Source: Sphingomonas limnosediminicola
Lineage (GTDB): Bacteria; Pseudomonadota; Alphaproteobacteria; Sphingomonadales; Sphingomonadaceae
Reading direction: 5' to 3'
DNA: 64,000 nt
NCBI RefSeq assembly: GCF_039537965.1
Contig: NZ_BAABBM010000001.1
Span: forward strand, 682,001 to 746,000
In this document: positions 1 through 8,323 of the stretch, one piece after another
Layout of the letters: each line of letters opens with the position of its first letter
Numbering within the stretch: position 1 is the first letter of the stretch
Translations under genes and position numbers: made by a program
The notes under the pieces: model-generated
Told to the model about the DNA's origin: nothing
What the model saw: the letters and a program-made list of their open reading frames with translations, nothing else
The model's database searches: none

Positions 1-1178
1 ACTATCTCGTCGAGCAGCTCGAGCATCTCGCGCGGGACTATGACGTCGACATTTCGGTCGGTCGCTCGGCGAGCGAGATTCCCTACGCCTATGTGATCGA
101 AAACAGCGGGATCGAGGTCGGCAATATCGGGACGGCCGAGCTGTCCCGCTTCTTCCCTTCGAACGAGCTCGTCCACATCGGCGACGAGATCGCCGACGGG
201 GTGTGGAACGCGACCGGTCATCCTGCCCGTCCGCTTGCGCTGTTCGACGGACCACGCACCGACTTCAGCCTCGCGCGGCTGCGGCATTACACCGGCACCC
301 CGTCCGAGCATTTCCAACACTTCGTCCTGTTCACCAACTATGTCCGCTATGTCGATGAATTCGTGGCGGTCGCCGTCGATGCACTGCGGCGGAAGGAATC
401 ACGGTTTACTGCTCTCTCGGTTCCGGGCGCGCTCTACGAACGCGGCGAGCTGGCCGATGCCGAGGCTCAAATCGCGGCAGGCCAGTGGCGGCGGCACCAG
501 ATGCCGGCATACCATCTGATGGCCGAGGGCGGCACCGGCATCACCCTCGTCAACATTGGCGTGGGCCCCTCAAACGCGAAGACCATTTGCGATCATGTAG
601 CGGTGCTCCGTCCACACGTATGGCTGATGATCGGCCACTGCGGCGGCCTGCGCCCGAGCCAGACCATCGGCGACTATGTCCTCGCCCACGCCTATTTGCG
701 CGACGACCACGTCCTCGATGACGTGCTGCCGCCGGAAGTGCCGCTTCCGGCCATCGCGGAGGTGCAGCGCGCCTTGTTCGAAGCGACCACCGCGATCACC
801 GGCGAGGACGAGGACAGTGTTAAGCAACGCCTTCGCACCGGCACCGTCGTCACCACCGACGACCGCAATTGGGAGCTGCGCTACGCTGCCTCTTCCCTAC
901 GATTCAATCAGAGCCGAGCGGTCGCTATCGACATGGAATCGGCGACCGTCGCCGCGCAGGGCTACCGCTTCCGCGTCCCCTACGGCACGTTGCTATGCGT
1001 TTCCGACAAGCCTCTCCACGGTGAGCTCAAACTCCCAGGTCAAGCCAACGCATTCTACGAGAAGGCGATCAGCCAGCACCTCCGCATCGGCATCGAGGCG
1101 CTGAACCTGCTCCAGCGCGAAGGTGAAGACCTCCACAGCCGCAAGCTCCGAAGCTTCGACGAGCCGCCGCTGCGCTAG
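1..1178 (+). CDS. amn: AMP nucleosidase, 5'-truncated by the window edge
   Basis: Hydrolyses AMP to adenine and ribose 5-phosphate in the cytosol. The reading frame is already open at base 3 (YLVEQLEHLARDYDVDISV...), so the true start lies before the window; 391 residues are visible of about 480 usual for the family. The C-terminal nucleoside-phosphorylase-like domain is complete: NIGVGPSNAKTICDH and MIGHCGGLR form the phosphate/ribose pocket, and AIDMESATVAAQGYRF is the conserved Met-Glu-Ser substrate motif. An internal GTG at 93 is not a plausible start because conserved sequence precedes it. It ends in a 4-bp convergent overlap with the nuclease gene on the other strand. It opens a block of nucleoside-salvage genes. 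Assignment is firm. Confidence 0.93.
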   Translation, partial: YLVEQLEHLARDYDVDISVGRSASEIPYAYVIENSGIEVGNIGTAELSRFFPSNELVHIGDEIADGVWNATGHPARPLALFDGPRTDFSLARLRHYTGTPSEHFQHFVLFTNYVRYVDEFVAVAVDALRRKESRFTALSVPGALYERGELADAEAQIAAGQWRRHQMPAYHLMAEGGTGITLVNIGVGPSNAKTICDHVAVLRPHVWLMIGHCGGLRPSQTIGDYVLAHAYLRDDHVLDDVLPPEVPLPAIAEVQRALFEATTAITGEDEDSVKQRLRTGTVVTTDDRNWELRYAASSLRFNQSRAVAIDMESATVAAQGYRFRVPYGTLLCVSDKPLHGELKLPGQANAFYEKAISQHLRIGIEALNLLQREGEDLHSRKLRSFDEPPLR

Positions 1179-2014
1179 CGGATAGTCGGCTGCGGCCCGG
1201 CGTAAACGTCGTTAAGATAGGCCGCGAGGCGAATGCCGGCCTGCTTGAGCCGCCGCTCCATGACCGACGAGAATTTATAGACGTAAGAATAGGACAGCTC
1301 CGGAAGCTGCGGTCCCTTGCTCCTCTTACCCTTGGCCGGCTTCTTCGCAGGCGGCGGATAGAGCGTATCGCGGATCTCCGCGCTCTCGCTGATCCAGTCG
1401 CGCGGATCGATATCCCACCAGTCGATCACCTCCTGATCGCTCGTGTGCCGCTCCAGTTTGGCCGCCAACTCGGTGAACGACAGTTGCTCGTCATCGACGA
1501 GTTGCGAATCCCAAACGGCGTGGAGGTTGGTCGGCTTGCCGAACCACTTCACCATAACGTCGTTCCCGCCTTTGTCGCAGCATTTGCCGACGTGAAGCGG
1601 CTGATGAAGGTCGCCTACGAGATGGACGATGAAGCGAAGCGCCAGCTGCTTGTCGGCCAGGCTGGCCTTCGGATCGCGGAGCACATCGCGGAAATGGGAC
1701 AGTGCCTGAAGCGCATCACCCTCGGGCGGCGCATGGTCGTACATGATCCCGTTCAGCGTCACATAATGCCACGGCGTCGACGTCTTCTGCCAGAAAGGCG
1801 CGGGATCCGACCGCATCTCGTCCGGCCAGTTCGCGGCCTCGTCGAGGCTTTCCGCCCCGCCGAGGATTTCCTTAATGTGTGCGCGGGCAAGTCCGCTCAG
1901 CTGCGTATCGGCGATGGCTGCAACGACGCGATGCCCGGTCTTGCCCCAGGCGAAGGCTGGCGACGGGAGGAGCGCGGCCGCGCCGGCGGCAAGCAACAGG
2001 AACCGTACTTTCAT
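1175..2014 (-). CDS. Secreted S1/P1-type nuclease
   Basis: Zinc-dependent nuclease/3'-nucleotidase of the S1/P1 family, exported to the periplasm, where it could degrade single-stranded nucleic acid for salvage. The first 22 residues are a signal peptide ending AFA, which leaves Trp23 as the mature N-terminus; in this family that Trp supplies a zinc ligand. Other ligands are visible: GHRVV, NWPDEMR, PWHYVTL, the HLVGDLHQPLH motif and NLHAVWDSQL. Length (279 aa) is normal. A TTG six bases upstream is also in frame; ATG at 2014 is preferred because AAGAG lies at a suitable distance and the signal peptide begins Met-Lys. The C-terminus carries a lysine-rich stretch (KKPAKGKRSKG) not needed for the fold. 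Confidence 0.88.
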   Translation of the reverse strand: MKVRFLLLAAGAAALLPSPAFAWGKTGHRVVAAIADTQLSGLARAHIKEILGGAESLDEAANWPDEMRSDPAPFWQKTSTPWHYVTLNGIMYDHAPPEGDALQALSHFRDVLRDPKASLADKQLALRFIVHLVGDLHQPLHVGKCCDKGGNDVMVKWFGKPTNLHAVWDSQLVDDEQLSFTELAAKLERHTSDQEVIDWWDIDPRDWISESAEIRDTLYPPPAKKPAKGKRSKGPQLPELSYSYVYKFSSVMERRLKQAGIRLAAYLNDVYAGPQPTIR

Positions 2015-2079
2015 GGACAAACACTCTTGAGATTCGGGTGACTAGCGCATGCCCCGTGCAGCCGCTTAAGGACAAGAGC

Positions 2080-2502
2080 ATGACGGATGAACAATTGATC
2101 GCGCTCGCCCGCGGCGCCGCGCGCAAGGCCTATGCGCCTTATTCGAACTTCCATGTCGGGTGCGCGATCGAGTCCGTCGACGGCGAGGTGGTCACCGGCG
2201 CGAACATGGAGAACGCCTGCTACCGTCTCGGCATCTGCGCGGAGCAGAGCGCGCTAACGGCCGCCCAGCACCAGTTCGGTCTAGACAAGGTGGCGCGGAT
2301 CGCCGTGAGCGGCGGCAAGGAAAGCATGGTCTGCACGCCATGCGGCGGTTGCCGTCAGGCGATCCTCGAGGCTGCCCAACTTAGCGAACGCGATGTTGAG
2401 ATACTTTGCTCGAGCGGCGATGGGTCAACGGTCGAGCGCCACAGGATTGGCGAGCTCATCCCCTTCGGCTTCGGACCGGCGAACCTGGGACAGCCCGTTT
2501 AA
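2080..2502 (+). CDS. cdd: Cytidine deaminase
   Basis: Converts cytidine and deoxycytidine to uridine and deoxyuridine in pyrimidine salvage. At 140 aa it is the short tetrameric type. The zinc site is complete: Cys-Ala-Glu in GICAEQSAL (Glu is the proton shuttle) and PCGGC with two cysteine ligands. YAPYSNFHVG near the N-terminus is the substrate-binding segment. ATG at 2080 is chosen because conserved sequence starts there; the frame is open much further upstream, but that part overlaps the nuclease gene antisense and is not family-like. It ends in a 4-bp convergent overlap with the hemerythrin gene. Confidence 0.93.
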   Translation: MTDEQLIALARGAARKAYAPYSNFHVGCAIESVDGEVVTGANMENACYRLGICAEQSALTAAQHQFGLDKVARIAVSGGKESMVCTPCGGCRQAILEAAQLSERDVEILCSSGDGSTVERHRIGELIPFGFGPANLGQPV

Positions 2503-3014
2503 CTATTCTCGATAATGTAACTCTCGACGTGACGATCGATCGGCGTGACGCCCTTGCCGGTCAGGTGCTCGCATTCGAATTGCAGGAACTGCACACCGGT
2601 CCGATGGCGTAGCTCCCGGTCGGCATGCCGTCGGAAATCGGTGAGACCCTGCCTTTCTTCCTCGGCCATATGGTCGCTGTTTGCCCGATTGCAGGCCGCC
2701 ACTGCCTCAAACCATTCGGGTGACCCCACCGCCTGGAAATCCACGGCAGCAGCGGTGTCGCGAATTTCATTATGGTCCTTGATTGCATCCCGCGTCTCAT
2801 CGACCGACGTTTCGTAATCGGCCCCTTGGCCGACCCTGAGCAGCTCCGGATAGAAGAAACGCTCTTCCGCCAACGCATGCGTGTCGAGGAGCACGCGCAA
2901 CCTGACCCACGTCGCCTGTAGTGCGCTGCTTTCAGTCGGCCGGAGTTCTTCGATCAAGGCGAAGAGTCGGCGTTGCTCAGCATGATCGTCGGCAATGAGT
3001 TGGGTGATATCCAT
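2499..3014 (-). CDS. Hemerythrin HHE domain protein
   Basis: A 171-residue four-helix protein of the hemerythrin/HHE cation-binding family, which binds a non-heme di-iron centre and is used for oxygen, NO or iron sensing and repair. Candidate ligands are DDHAEQRR, the HALAEERFFYPE segment (His-x3-Glu), IKDHNEIRD and SDHMAEEE. ATG at 3014 follows a good GAGGAG ribosome-binding site; the longer in-frame extension toward 3119 overlaps the oxygenase gene and is not family-like. It lies 41 bp after that oxygenase on the same strand, so the two may be co-transcribed. The exact role cannot be read from sequence. Confidence 0.8.
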   Translation of the reverse strand: MDITQLIADDHAEQRRLFALIEELRPTESSALQATWVRLRVLLDTHALAEERFFYPELLRVGQGADYETSVDETRDAIKDHNEIRDTAAAVDFQAVGSPEWFEAVAACNRANSDHMAEEERQGLTDFRRHADRELRHRTGVQFLQFECEHLTGKGVTPIDRHVESYIIENS

Positions 3015-3055
3015 GCATTGCTCCTCAGCCGAGCCAAGTACGCCACGCCACAAAC

Positions 3056-4003
3056 CTAGACCAGCTTGATCTCCCGGAGGCGCTCCTGAAGATACTCGTT
3101 CGCCGTGATCGGCGGCCATTTCGGCTGTTCGCCGGCGGGCACCGTGCCGGGCAACGCCTCGATCAAGAAGTCAGACCGGAAATGCAGGAAGAAGGGCATC
3201 GAATAGCGGGCGTGGCTCGCGCGGTCCGGCGCGGGGTTAACCACCCGGTGCGACGTTGAGCGGAGGCGTCCGTTGGTCAGCCGTTGAAGCATGTCACCGA
3301 TGTTGATCACCAGCTCGCCAGGCTTAGGTGAAACCGGGATCCAGCGCCCGTCCTTCGTAAGGAGCTCCAGCCCCGCTTCCTCGGCGCCGAGCAACAGGGT
3401 GATCGTGTTGATGTCCTCGTGCGCGCCGGCGCGAATGTGCTGGCCCGTCGGCTCGGGCTGCGGCGGATAATGCAGCGCTCGAAGAACCGAATTGCCGTCC
3501 CGAACGGTGTCGGCGAAATAATCCTCGTCGATCTTCAGGTAACGCGCGATCGCCCGCAGGACCTTCAAGCCGGTTCGGTCGAACGTCGCGTATAGCTCGG
3601 CGAAGGTGTCCTTGAAGCTCTCTACCTCGGCGGGCCAGACGTTGTCCGGCATGTGCGCGCGGAACTTGTGACCCTCGGGCAGGTTGCGGCCGACGTGCCA
3701 GAACTCCTTGAGATCGTGCGCCTTCGCTCCCTTGGCGGTCTCGATACCGAACGGCGTGTAGCCGCGCGCCCCGCCACCCCCTTCGATCATGTACTTTCGT
3801 TTCACCTCTTCGGGCAGCGCGAAGAAAACTTTCGCCTTTTCCTCGGCGCGATTGATCAGCTCGTCCGGGATGCCGTGATCGGCGATGATCGCGAAGCCGT
3901 AGTCCTCGAAGCTTCGGCCCAGCCGCTGGGCAAAGCCGTCGGGGTTGCGGTCCGCGTCCTTCAGTGAAACGGACGCAATTTGGTCGTCGGTAATGGTAGC
4001 CAT
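3056..4003 (-). CDS. 2-oxoglutarate/Fe(II) oxygenase, isopenicillin N synthase family
   Basis: A 315-residue non-heme iron oxygenase. The jelly-roll iron triad is visible as His and Asp in AGAHEDINTITLLLG and the distal His in RSTSHRVVNP; RYSMPFF supplies the Arg/Ser pair that holds 2-oxoglutarate. The N-terminal DIOX_N region (DHGIPDELINRAEEKAKVFF) is typical. ATG at 4003 starts the conserved part; the frame stays open to 4183, but that stretch lies inside the NupC gene read antisense. Proteins of this type are common in alphaproteobacteria with unknown substrates, so no reaction is claimed. Confidence 0.82.
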   Translation of the reverse strand: MATITDDQIASVSLKDADRNPDGFAQRLGRSFEDYGFAIIADHGIPDELINRAEEKAKVFFALPEEVKRKYMIEGGGGARGYTPFGIETAKGAKAHDLKEFWHVGRNLPEGHKFRAHMPDNVWPAEVESFKDTFAELYATFDRTGLKVLRAIARYLKIDEDYFADTVRDGNSVLRALHYPPQPEPTGQHIRAGAHEDINTITLLLGAEEAGLELLTKDGRWIPVSPKPGELVINIGDMLQRLTNGRLRSTSHRVVNPAPDRASHARYSMPFFLHFRSDFLIEALPGTVPAGEQPKWPPITANEYLQERLREIKLV

Positions 4004-4020
4004 GGCCTTGGGCTTTAAGA

Positions 4021-5265
4021 CTAAATTAGAAGTCCTGCCAGCGCGGCGCTCATCAAATTGGCGAGGCTTCCGGCGAGCAGCGCGCGGATACCGAGGCGTG
4101 CAATTACCGGTCGCTGGTTCGGCGCAAGGCCGCCCGTCACTGCCATCTGAATCGCGATCGAGCTGAAGTTGGCGAAGCCGCACAAGGCGAAAGTGATGAT
4201 CGCCCGACTGCGGTCGGAAAGCACAGTCGCCCCCATTTTGCCTAGGTCGATGAAGGCGACGAATTCGTTCAGCACGAGCTTCGTGCCGAAGAGTCCGCCC
4301 GCGGCCCCGGCCTCATTCCACGGCACCCCGATCAGATACATGACCGGAGCGAAGACGTATCCGACTAGGCGCTGGAAACTGAGGCCCGGGATGCCGACCA
4401 TGTTGCCCAGCCCGCCGAGCAATCCATTGGCAAGCGCGACCAGCGCCACGAACGCGAGCACCATCGCGCCGACCGCGACCGCCAGTTTCACGCCCGTCTG
4501 CGCACCCTGCGCCGCGGCCATGATGATGTTGGCCGGCTTCACGCCTTCTTCGAACGTCTCGGCGACATCGACCTTCGAATCCTCGACCGCGTCGGTGTCG
4601 ACCGGATCATCGGGCATGATCATCTTCGCCATCAGGATGCCGCCCGGCGCCGACATGAAGGCAGCCGCAAGCAGGAACGGTAGATATTGCTGGCCGAGCA
4701 AGCTGGCATAAGCGGCAAGGATCGTGCCCGCGACACCAGCCATGCCGACGCACATGACGGTGAAAAGACGCGATGGCGGAAGCGCTGCCAGATACGGCCT
4801 GACGACAAGCGGCGATTCAGACTGGCCGACGAAGATGTTCGCCGCCGCGCTCAGCGACTCCACCCGGCTGATGCCAGTGACCCAGCCAATCGCGCCGCCG
4901 ACCCAGCGCACAATCCGCTGCATGATGCCGAGATAGTAAAGAATGGCCACAAGGCTCGCGAAGAAGATAATGACGGGCAACGCAGCGATGGCGAATGTGT
5001 GCGCGAGCGGATTCGCCTCGCTCGGGCCGAACAGGAACTCGGTCCCCTTATTGGCATAGCCCAGCAAGTTGCCGACGCCCTGCGACAGCGTCTGGATCGC
5101 CGCCCGGCCCCAGCTTGTCCACAGCACCAGGACGGCAATCGCCGCCTGCAGCGCAAAGGCCGCGCCGACGACGCGGAGGCGGATTGCCTTGCGATTGGAC
5201 GACAACAGCCAGGCGATACCCAAAATGACGATAATCCCGGCAACGCCGAGCAGCTTCTGATTCAC
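4021..5265 (-). CDS. nupC: Concentrative nucleoside transporter, NupC/CNT family
   Basis: A 414-residue inner-membrane cation:nucleoside symporter. The family core is clear: an N-terminal membrane domain, then the gate/nucleoside-recognition segments around VGQSESPLVVRPYL and MCVGMAGVAGTILAAYAS, and later KLVLNEFVAFIDLGKM and FALCGFANFSSIAIQMAVTG, which contribute the nucleoside- and ion-binding residues. Many hydrophobic segments alternate with short loops. Its neighbours adenosine kinase, cytidine deaminase and AMP nucleosidase fit uptake of nucleosides followed by phosphorylation, deamination or cleavage. Only 21 bp separate it from the LOG gene upstream, so one operon is likely. Confidence 0.92.
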   Translation of the reverse strand: MNQKLLGVAGIIVILGIAWLLSSNRKAIRLRVVGAAFALQAAIAVLVLWTSWGRAAIQTLSQGVGNLLGYANKGTEFLFGPSEANPLAHTFAIAALPVIIFFASLVAILYYLGIMQRIVRWVGGAIGWVTGISRVESLSAAANIFVGQSESPLVVRPYLAALPPSRLFTVMCVGMAGVAGTILAAYASLLGQQYLPFLLAAAFMSAPGGILMAKMIMPDDPVDTDAVEDSKVDVAETFEEGVKPANIIMAAAQGAQTGVKLAVAVGAMVLAFVALVALANGLLGGLGNMVGIPGLSFQRLVGYVFAPVMYLIGVPWNEAGAAGGLFGTKLVLNEFVAFIDLGKMGATVLSDRSRAIITFALCGFANFSSIAIQMAVTGGLAPNQRPVIARLGIRALLAGSLANLMSAALAGLLI

Positions 5266-5286
5266 TTTTAGCCCCTCCCCGGGCCT

Positions 5287-5865
5287 TTACCAGACCATGC
5301 CCTGCGTAGCGGCTGCAGCCGCTTCGTCCAGCAATTCAATCGCTTCACCCGGCGTCGATGCAACGAGCAATTGGGCGCGGCGCCGCTGTGACAGAAAACC
5401 GCTCTCCGTCGCATGGTCCATGAACTCGATGAGGCCGTCCCAAAAGCCTTCGACGTTGAGGAGGCAGAAGGGCTTGGCGTGATAGCCAAGCGCGTTCCAG
5501 CTCCACGCCTCGAACAATTCATCGAGGGTGCCGATACCGCCGGGCAGTGCCAGGAAGGCATCGGCGAGGTCGGTCATTTTCGCCTTGCGCTCATGCATGT
5601 TGGCCACGGTGTGGAGCTCTGTGACGCCGGTATGCGCGACCTCGAGGTTGACGAGCGCTTCCGGGATGACCCCAAACACCTGGCCGCCGCAATCAAGCAC
5701 GCTGTCTGCGATCAGGCCCATCAGACCCAGACGGCCGCCGCCATAAACGAGGTCGACACCGCGGCTGACCATGGCCTTTGCCGTTTCACGCGTCGCGTCG
5801 GCGAACACGGGCCGCGAACCCGGCGCGGAACCGCAATAGACTGCGAGCCGCCGCACATTCTTCAT
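5287..5865 (-). CDS. LOG family phosphoribohydrolase (TIGR00730)
   Basis: Cytosolic 192-residue Rossmann-like enzyme of the LOG family. Characterised members cleave nucleoside 5'-monophosphates, including AMP, to the base and ribose 5-phosphate; plant and some bacterial relatives release active cytokinins. The diagnostic motif PGGIGTLDELFE, with the nucleotide-binding glycines and catalytic Glu, is intact, as is YGGGRLGLMG. It overlaps the adenosine kinase gene by 4 bp (ATGA), which implies translational coupling. AMP would therefore be made by the kinase and cleaved by this enzyme or by the nearby AMP nucleosidase. Older annotations call such proteins lysine decarboxylases, which is not supported. 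Confidence 0.88.
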   Translation of the reverse strand: MKNVRRLAVYCGSAPGSRPVFADATRETAKAMVSRGVDLVYGGGRLGLMGLIADSVLDCGGQVFGVIPEALVNLEVAHTGVTELHTVANMHERKAKMTDLADAFLALPGGIGTLDELFEAWSWNALGYHAKPFCLLNVEGFWDGLIEFMDHATESGFLSQRRRAQLLVASTPGEAIELLDEAAAAATQGMVW

Positions 5866-6848
5866 AGTCCAGCAAGCTCCTTCAGGTCCGCTTCCGGCCG
5901 TGCGCCGAAATGCGAGATGATCTCCGCCGCGGCGATCGAGCCGGTCTCGAGCGCGCCGGCGAGATCCCGCCCACGGCAGCGCCCGGCCAGGAAGCCCGCA
6001 GCGAACAAATCGCCTGCGCCGGTAGTGTCGATCACGCGTTCGGCCTGCCGCGCCGACACCTCGGCGTGCGTCCCGTTTTGAATCCCAACCGCGCCTTCTG
6101 CTCCCCGCGTCACCACCAGAGTGCCGACTTTCGGAGAAAGCACATCAATGGACTCGGCGAGGTTCGCGCTACCGGTCAGGTGGGCCACCTCATGCTCATT
6201 GCCGAATAGGACATCGACCAGACCCGCTTCGATCATGCCGACCACGCCTTCGCGCCGGTCGCCGATGCACAGGCTCTCCGAAAGCGTGAAGGCGACAGTC
6301 CTGCCCGCCTTGTGAGCTATGCGGGCAGCCTCGAGCATGGCGGCTCGAGGCCGTTCAGGTCCCCACAAATAGCCTTCGAGGAAGGTTACCGACGCGGATC
6401 GAATGAGATCGGCATCAAGAGCGCGCGTCGTCAGTTCGTGACTAGCGCCCGGACAGGTATTCATCGTCCGCTGTGCATCCGGCGTGACGAGAATCAGACA
6501 GCGTCCGGTCGGCGGCCCCTGTTCCAGGCGCGGCGTCTCAAATCGGACGCCGAGCGAGCGCATGTCATGCGCGAAAATGTCGCCGAGCTGGTCATCGGCG
6601 ACCTGCCCAACGAAGGCGGCGTTCAACCCAAGCGCCGCCGCGCCAGCCATGCTGTTCGCCGCCGAGCCGCCGCTGATCTCCCGCGCCGGACCCATGGCCC
6701 CGTAGAGCTCGTCTGCCTCTGCAGTAGACAACAACCGCATCGACCCCTTGGGCAGTCGATGCTGCTCCAAGAAGCTATCGTCGGCGGTCGCGATCACGTC
6801 GACTATGGCGTCGCCGATCGCCACGATATCAATTTGGGAAGAAGTCAC
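5862..6848 (-). CDS. Adenosine kinase-like PfkB sugar kinase
   Basis: A 328-residue ribokinase-family kinase that most likely phosphorylates adenosine to AMP. Visible motifs are the N-terminal GDAIVDVIA, the substrate-binding GGSAANS loop and the C-terminal DTTGAGDLFAAGFL, with the anion hole and catalytic Asp. The start is GTG at 6848, followed directly by the conserved beta-strand; I see no ATG alternative. A 4-bp overlap couples it to the LOG gene downstream. Context (NupC, deaminase, AMP-cleaving enzymes) favours adenosine over a hexose, but other ribosides cannot be excluded by eye. Confidence 0.85.
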   Translation of the reverse strand: MTSSQIDIVAIGDAIVDVIATADDSFLEQHRLPKGSMRLLSTAEADELYGAMGPAREISGGSAANSMAGAAALGLNAAFVGQVADDQLGDIFAHDMRSLGVRFETPRLEQGPPTGRCLILVTPDAQRTMNTCPGASHELTTRALDADLIRSASVTFLEGYLWGPERPRAAMLEAARIAHKAGRTVAFTLSESLCIGDRREGVVGMIEAGLVDVLFGNEHEVAHLTGSANLAESIDVLSPKVGTLVVTRGAEGAVGIQNGTHAEVSARQAERVIDTTGAGDLFAAGFLAGRCRGRDLAGALETGSIAAAEIISHFGARPEADLKELAGL

Positions 6849-6927
6849 GGCGCAGCCGCTAGCCGCCGGTTGCGCGAACGGTCAACGCCAGTTGCGCGTC
6901 AAAAGAAAGGCGGTAGGTCTCTCGCGC

Positions 6928-7572
6928 ATGACAAGCGCAGCCCGTACCGCCATCAGCCGCGGCCTCCTCGCCCTTTCGGTTTTCTATGGCGGCATGGTCT
7001 GCATCGCCGGCGTGCTCGGCAACAAGCAGGTGGCGCTCGGCCCGCTGGCGGTCGAAGCCGGCATCTTTGCTTTCCTGCTGCTGGTCGTCACCTCGAGCTC
7101 GGTCGCCGAGCTCTACGGCCGCGCGACAGCGAACCGCCTGGTGGTCTTCGGCTTCGTGCCCCTTTTGGTTTCGCTCTTGCTCAGCATCATCGTGCTCGCG
7201 GTGCCAGCTTCGCCCAACATGGATCCGGCCCGTCTCGGTGCGTTCGAGACGATCATGGGCGGCACGCCGCGCATCTGGCTCGGCGGCATCCTCGCCTACG
7301 GCATTTCAACGCTTCTCAACGTCACCATCTTCAGCCGCCTCAAGGCCAGCGAGGGATCGAGCCTGCTGTGGCTGCGCGCAGGTATCTCAAGCGTGCTTAG
7401 CCAAGTCGTCGACACCCTCATTTTCATCAGCGTCGCCTTCTACGGCGTCTTTCCGATCAAGGAGCTTGTCCTCGGCCAGATGCTGGCGAAGGTCGTCCTG
7501 TCGGCCATCCTCGTGCCGCCCCTTGTTTACGCCTTCGTCGCCCTCGGCAGGAACCTCGACGCGCGCGATTGA
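6928..7572 (+). CDS. Queuosine precursor transporter (YhhQ/VUT family)
   Basis: A 214-residue integral membrane protein with about six helices, matching the QPTR/YhhQ family that imports preQ0/preQ1 or queuine for tRNA queuosine. Supporting features are the first helix with GGMVCIAGVLGNKQV, the VAELYGRATANRLV loop that resembles the conserved Glu-x-Tyr-Gly motif, the central ISTLLNVTIFSRLK helix, and an Asp in SQVVDTLIFISVAF. ATG at 6928 is chosen for its GGTAGG upstream and conserved start. The organism also encodes queC and queE near 58-59 kb, so this would be uptake alongside synthesis. Substrate is inferred from family only. Confidence 0.8.
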   Translation: MTSAARTAISRGLLALSVFYGGMVCIAGVLGNKQVALGPLAVEAGIFAFLLLVVTSSSVAELYGRATANRLVVFGFVPLLVSLLLSIIVLAVPASPNMDPARLGAFETIMGGTPRIWLGGILAYGISTLLNVTIFSRLKASEGSSLLWLRAGISSVLSQVVDTLIFISVAFYGVFPIKELVLGQMLAKVVLSAILVPPLVYAFVALGRNLDARD

Positions 7573-7598
7573 ATTGGCGGCTCGCTCAGATGCCTGAC

Positions 7599-7626
7599 TG
7601 GACATAGTGTCACACGGCACTTATGT
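7599..7626 (+). promoter_or_regulatory. Predicted promoter of the TetR gene
   Basis: TGGACA (7599-7604), a 16-bp spacer and TTATGT (7621-7626) form a plausible sigma-70 promoter. The -10 box abuts the first operator copy, which is the layout expected for an autorepressed TetR gene. Inferred by eye. Confidence 0.45.
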
Positions 7627-7637
7627 ACCGATCGTTA
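7626..7637. promoter_or_regulatory. Putative TetR operator, copy 1
   Basis: TACCGATCGTTA matches two other 12-bp elements at 8267-8278 and 8312-8323 (consensus TACCRRNCRKTA). This copy runs from the predicted -10 box into the ATG of the regulator gene, so binding would block its own transcription. The three copies share 7 of 12 positions exactly. Confidence 0.5.
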
Positions 7638-8248
7638 TGGAATGTATTGTTCAGCGCGCCTGCAAGGGTCGCCCGAGAGAGTTCGACCTCGATGAGGCGC
7701 TCGCGGCGGCGCTGCGGGTGTTCTGGACGAAGGGCTATGATGGCGCATCGCTGACCGACCTCACCGATGCGATGGGGATCACGCGGCCGTCCCTCTACGC
7801 CGCTTTCGGGAACAAGGAAGCCCTGTTCCGCAAGGCACTCGACTTATACGAGCGGGAGAAACTCGCTTACGTCGGCGAAGCGCTGAAGGCGCCAACGTCG
7901 CGCGAAGTCGCTGAGAGGCTCTTGCGCGGCGCGCTGCAGATGCAGACGAGCGACTGCGAGCCGCGCGGATGCATGCGCGTCATCAGCTCCGTCGCCTGTG
8001 GGCCTGAGGCCGACTCCATCCGCGCCGACTTGATGGAACGTCGCCAATCCTCGCAGCGCGCTTTGTGTGAGCGTATGCAACGGGCAAAGGATGAAGGCGA
8101 CCTCCCGGCCAGCACTGACGTTGAGGGGCTATGCGCCTATCTCGGCGCGATCCTGCAGGGCATGTCCGTCCAGGCCGGCAGTGGCGCGACCAAGGCGCAG
8201 CTCGAGGCCTTGGTGGAGACCAGCCTCCTCATGTGGCCGGGAAAGTAA
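7637..8248 (+). CDS. TetR/AcrR family transcriptional regulator
   Basis: A 203-residue repressor with an N-terminal helix-turn-helix (FDLDEALAAALRVFWTKGYD, then LTDLTDAMGITRPSLYAAFG) and an all-helical ligand-binding C-terminus. It sits directly before a divergon-like leader and an RND efflux operon on the same strand, so it is very likely the local efflux regulator. A GTG at 7607 is in frame, but the putative operator lies between it and ATG 7637, and the conserved KGRPREFD segment follows the ATG closely, so 7637 is preferred. Three cysteines (CxxxxCM-like CEPRGC and VACG) in the ligand domain could be redox- or thiol-reactive; this is speculation. Confidence 0.88.
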   Translation: MECIVQRACKGRPREFDLDEALAAALRVFWTKGYDGASLTDLTDAMGITRPSLYAAFGNKEALFRKALDLYEREKLAYVGEALKAPTSREVAERLLRGALQMQTSDCEPRGCMRVISSVACGPEADSIRADLMERRQSSQRALCERMQRAKDEGDLPASTDVEGLCAYLGAILQGMSVQAGSGATKAQLEALVETSLLMWPGK

Positions 8249-8266
8249 CCCCCGAAAAAACTTTCA

Positions 8267-8278
8267 TACCGGGCGGTA
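8267..8278. promoter_or_regulatory. Putative TetR operator, copy 2
   Basis: TACCGGGCGGTA, the most symmetric of the three copies, lies 9 bp upstream of the -35 box of the predicted efflux promoter and 19 bp after the TetR stop codon. Confidence 0.5.
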
Positions 8279-8286
8279 GAAAACTC

Positions 8287-8315
8287 TTGACCCGGGCCTG
8301 ACGGCTTTCTATACC
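8287..8315 (+). promoter_or_regulatory. Predicted promoter of the RND efflux operon
   Basis: TTGACC (8287-8292), a 17-bp spacer and TATACC (8310-8315) give a strong-looking sigma-70 promoter. Operator copy 3 overlaps its -10 box. Transcription from here would produce a leader of about 240 nt before the first long gene. Confidence 0.6.
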
Positions 8316-8323
8316 AGACAGTA
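8312..8323. promoter_or_regulatory. Putative TetR operator, copy 3
   Basis: TACCAGACAGTA overlaps the predicted -10 element of the efflux promoter, so a bound regulator would exclude RNA polymerase. It is centred 45 bp from copy 2, which would place the two sites on similar helix faces. Confidence 0.5.
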
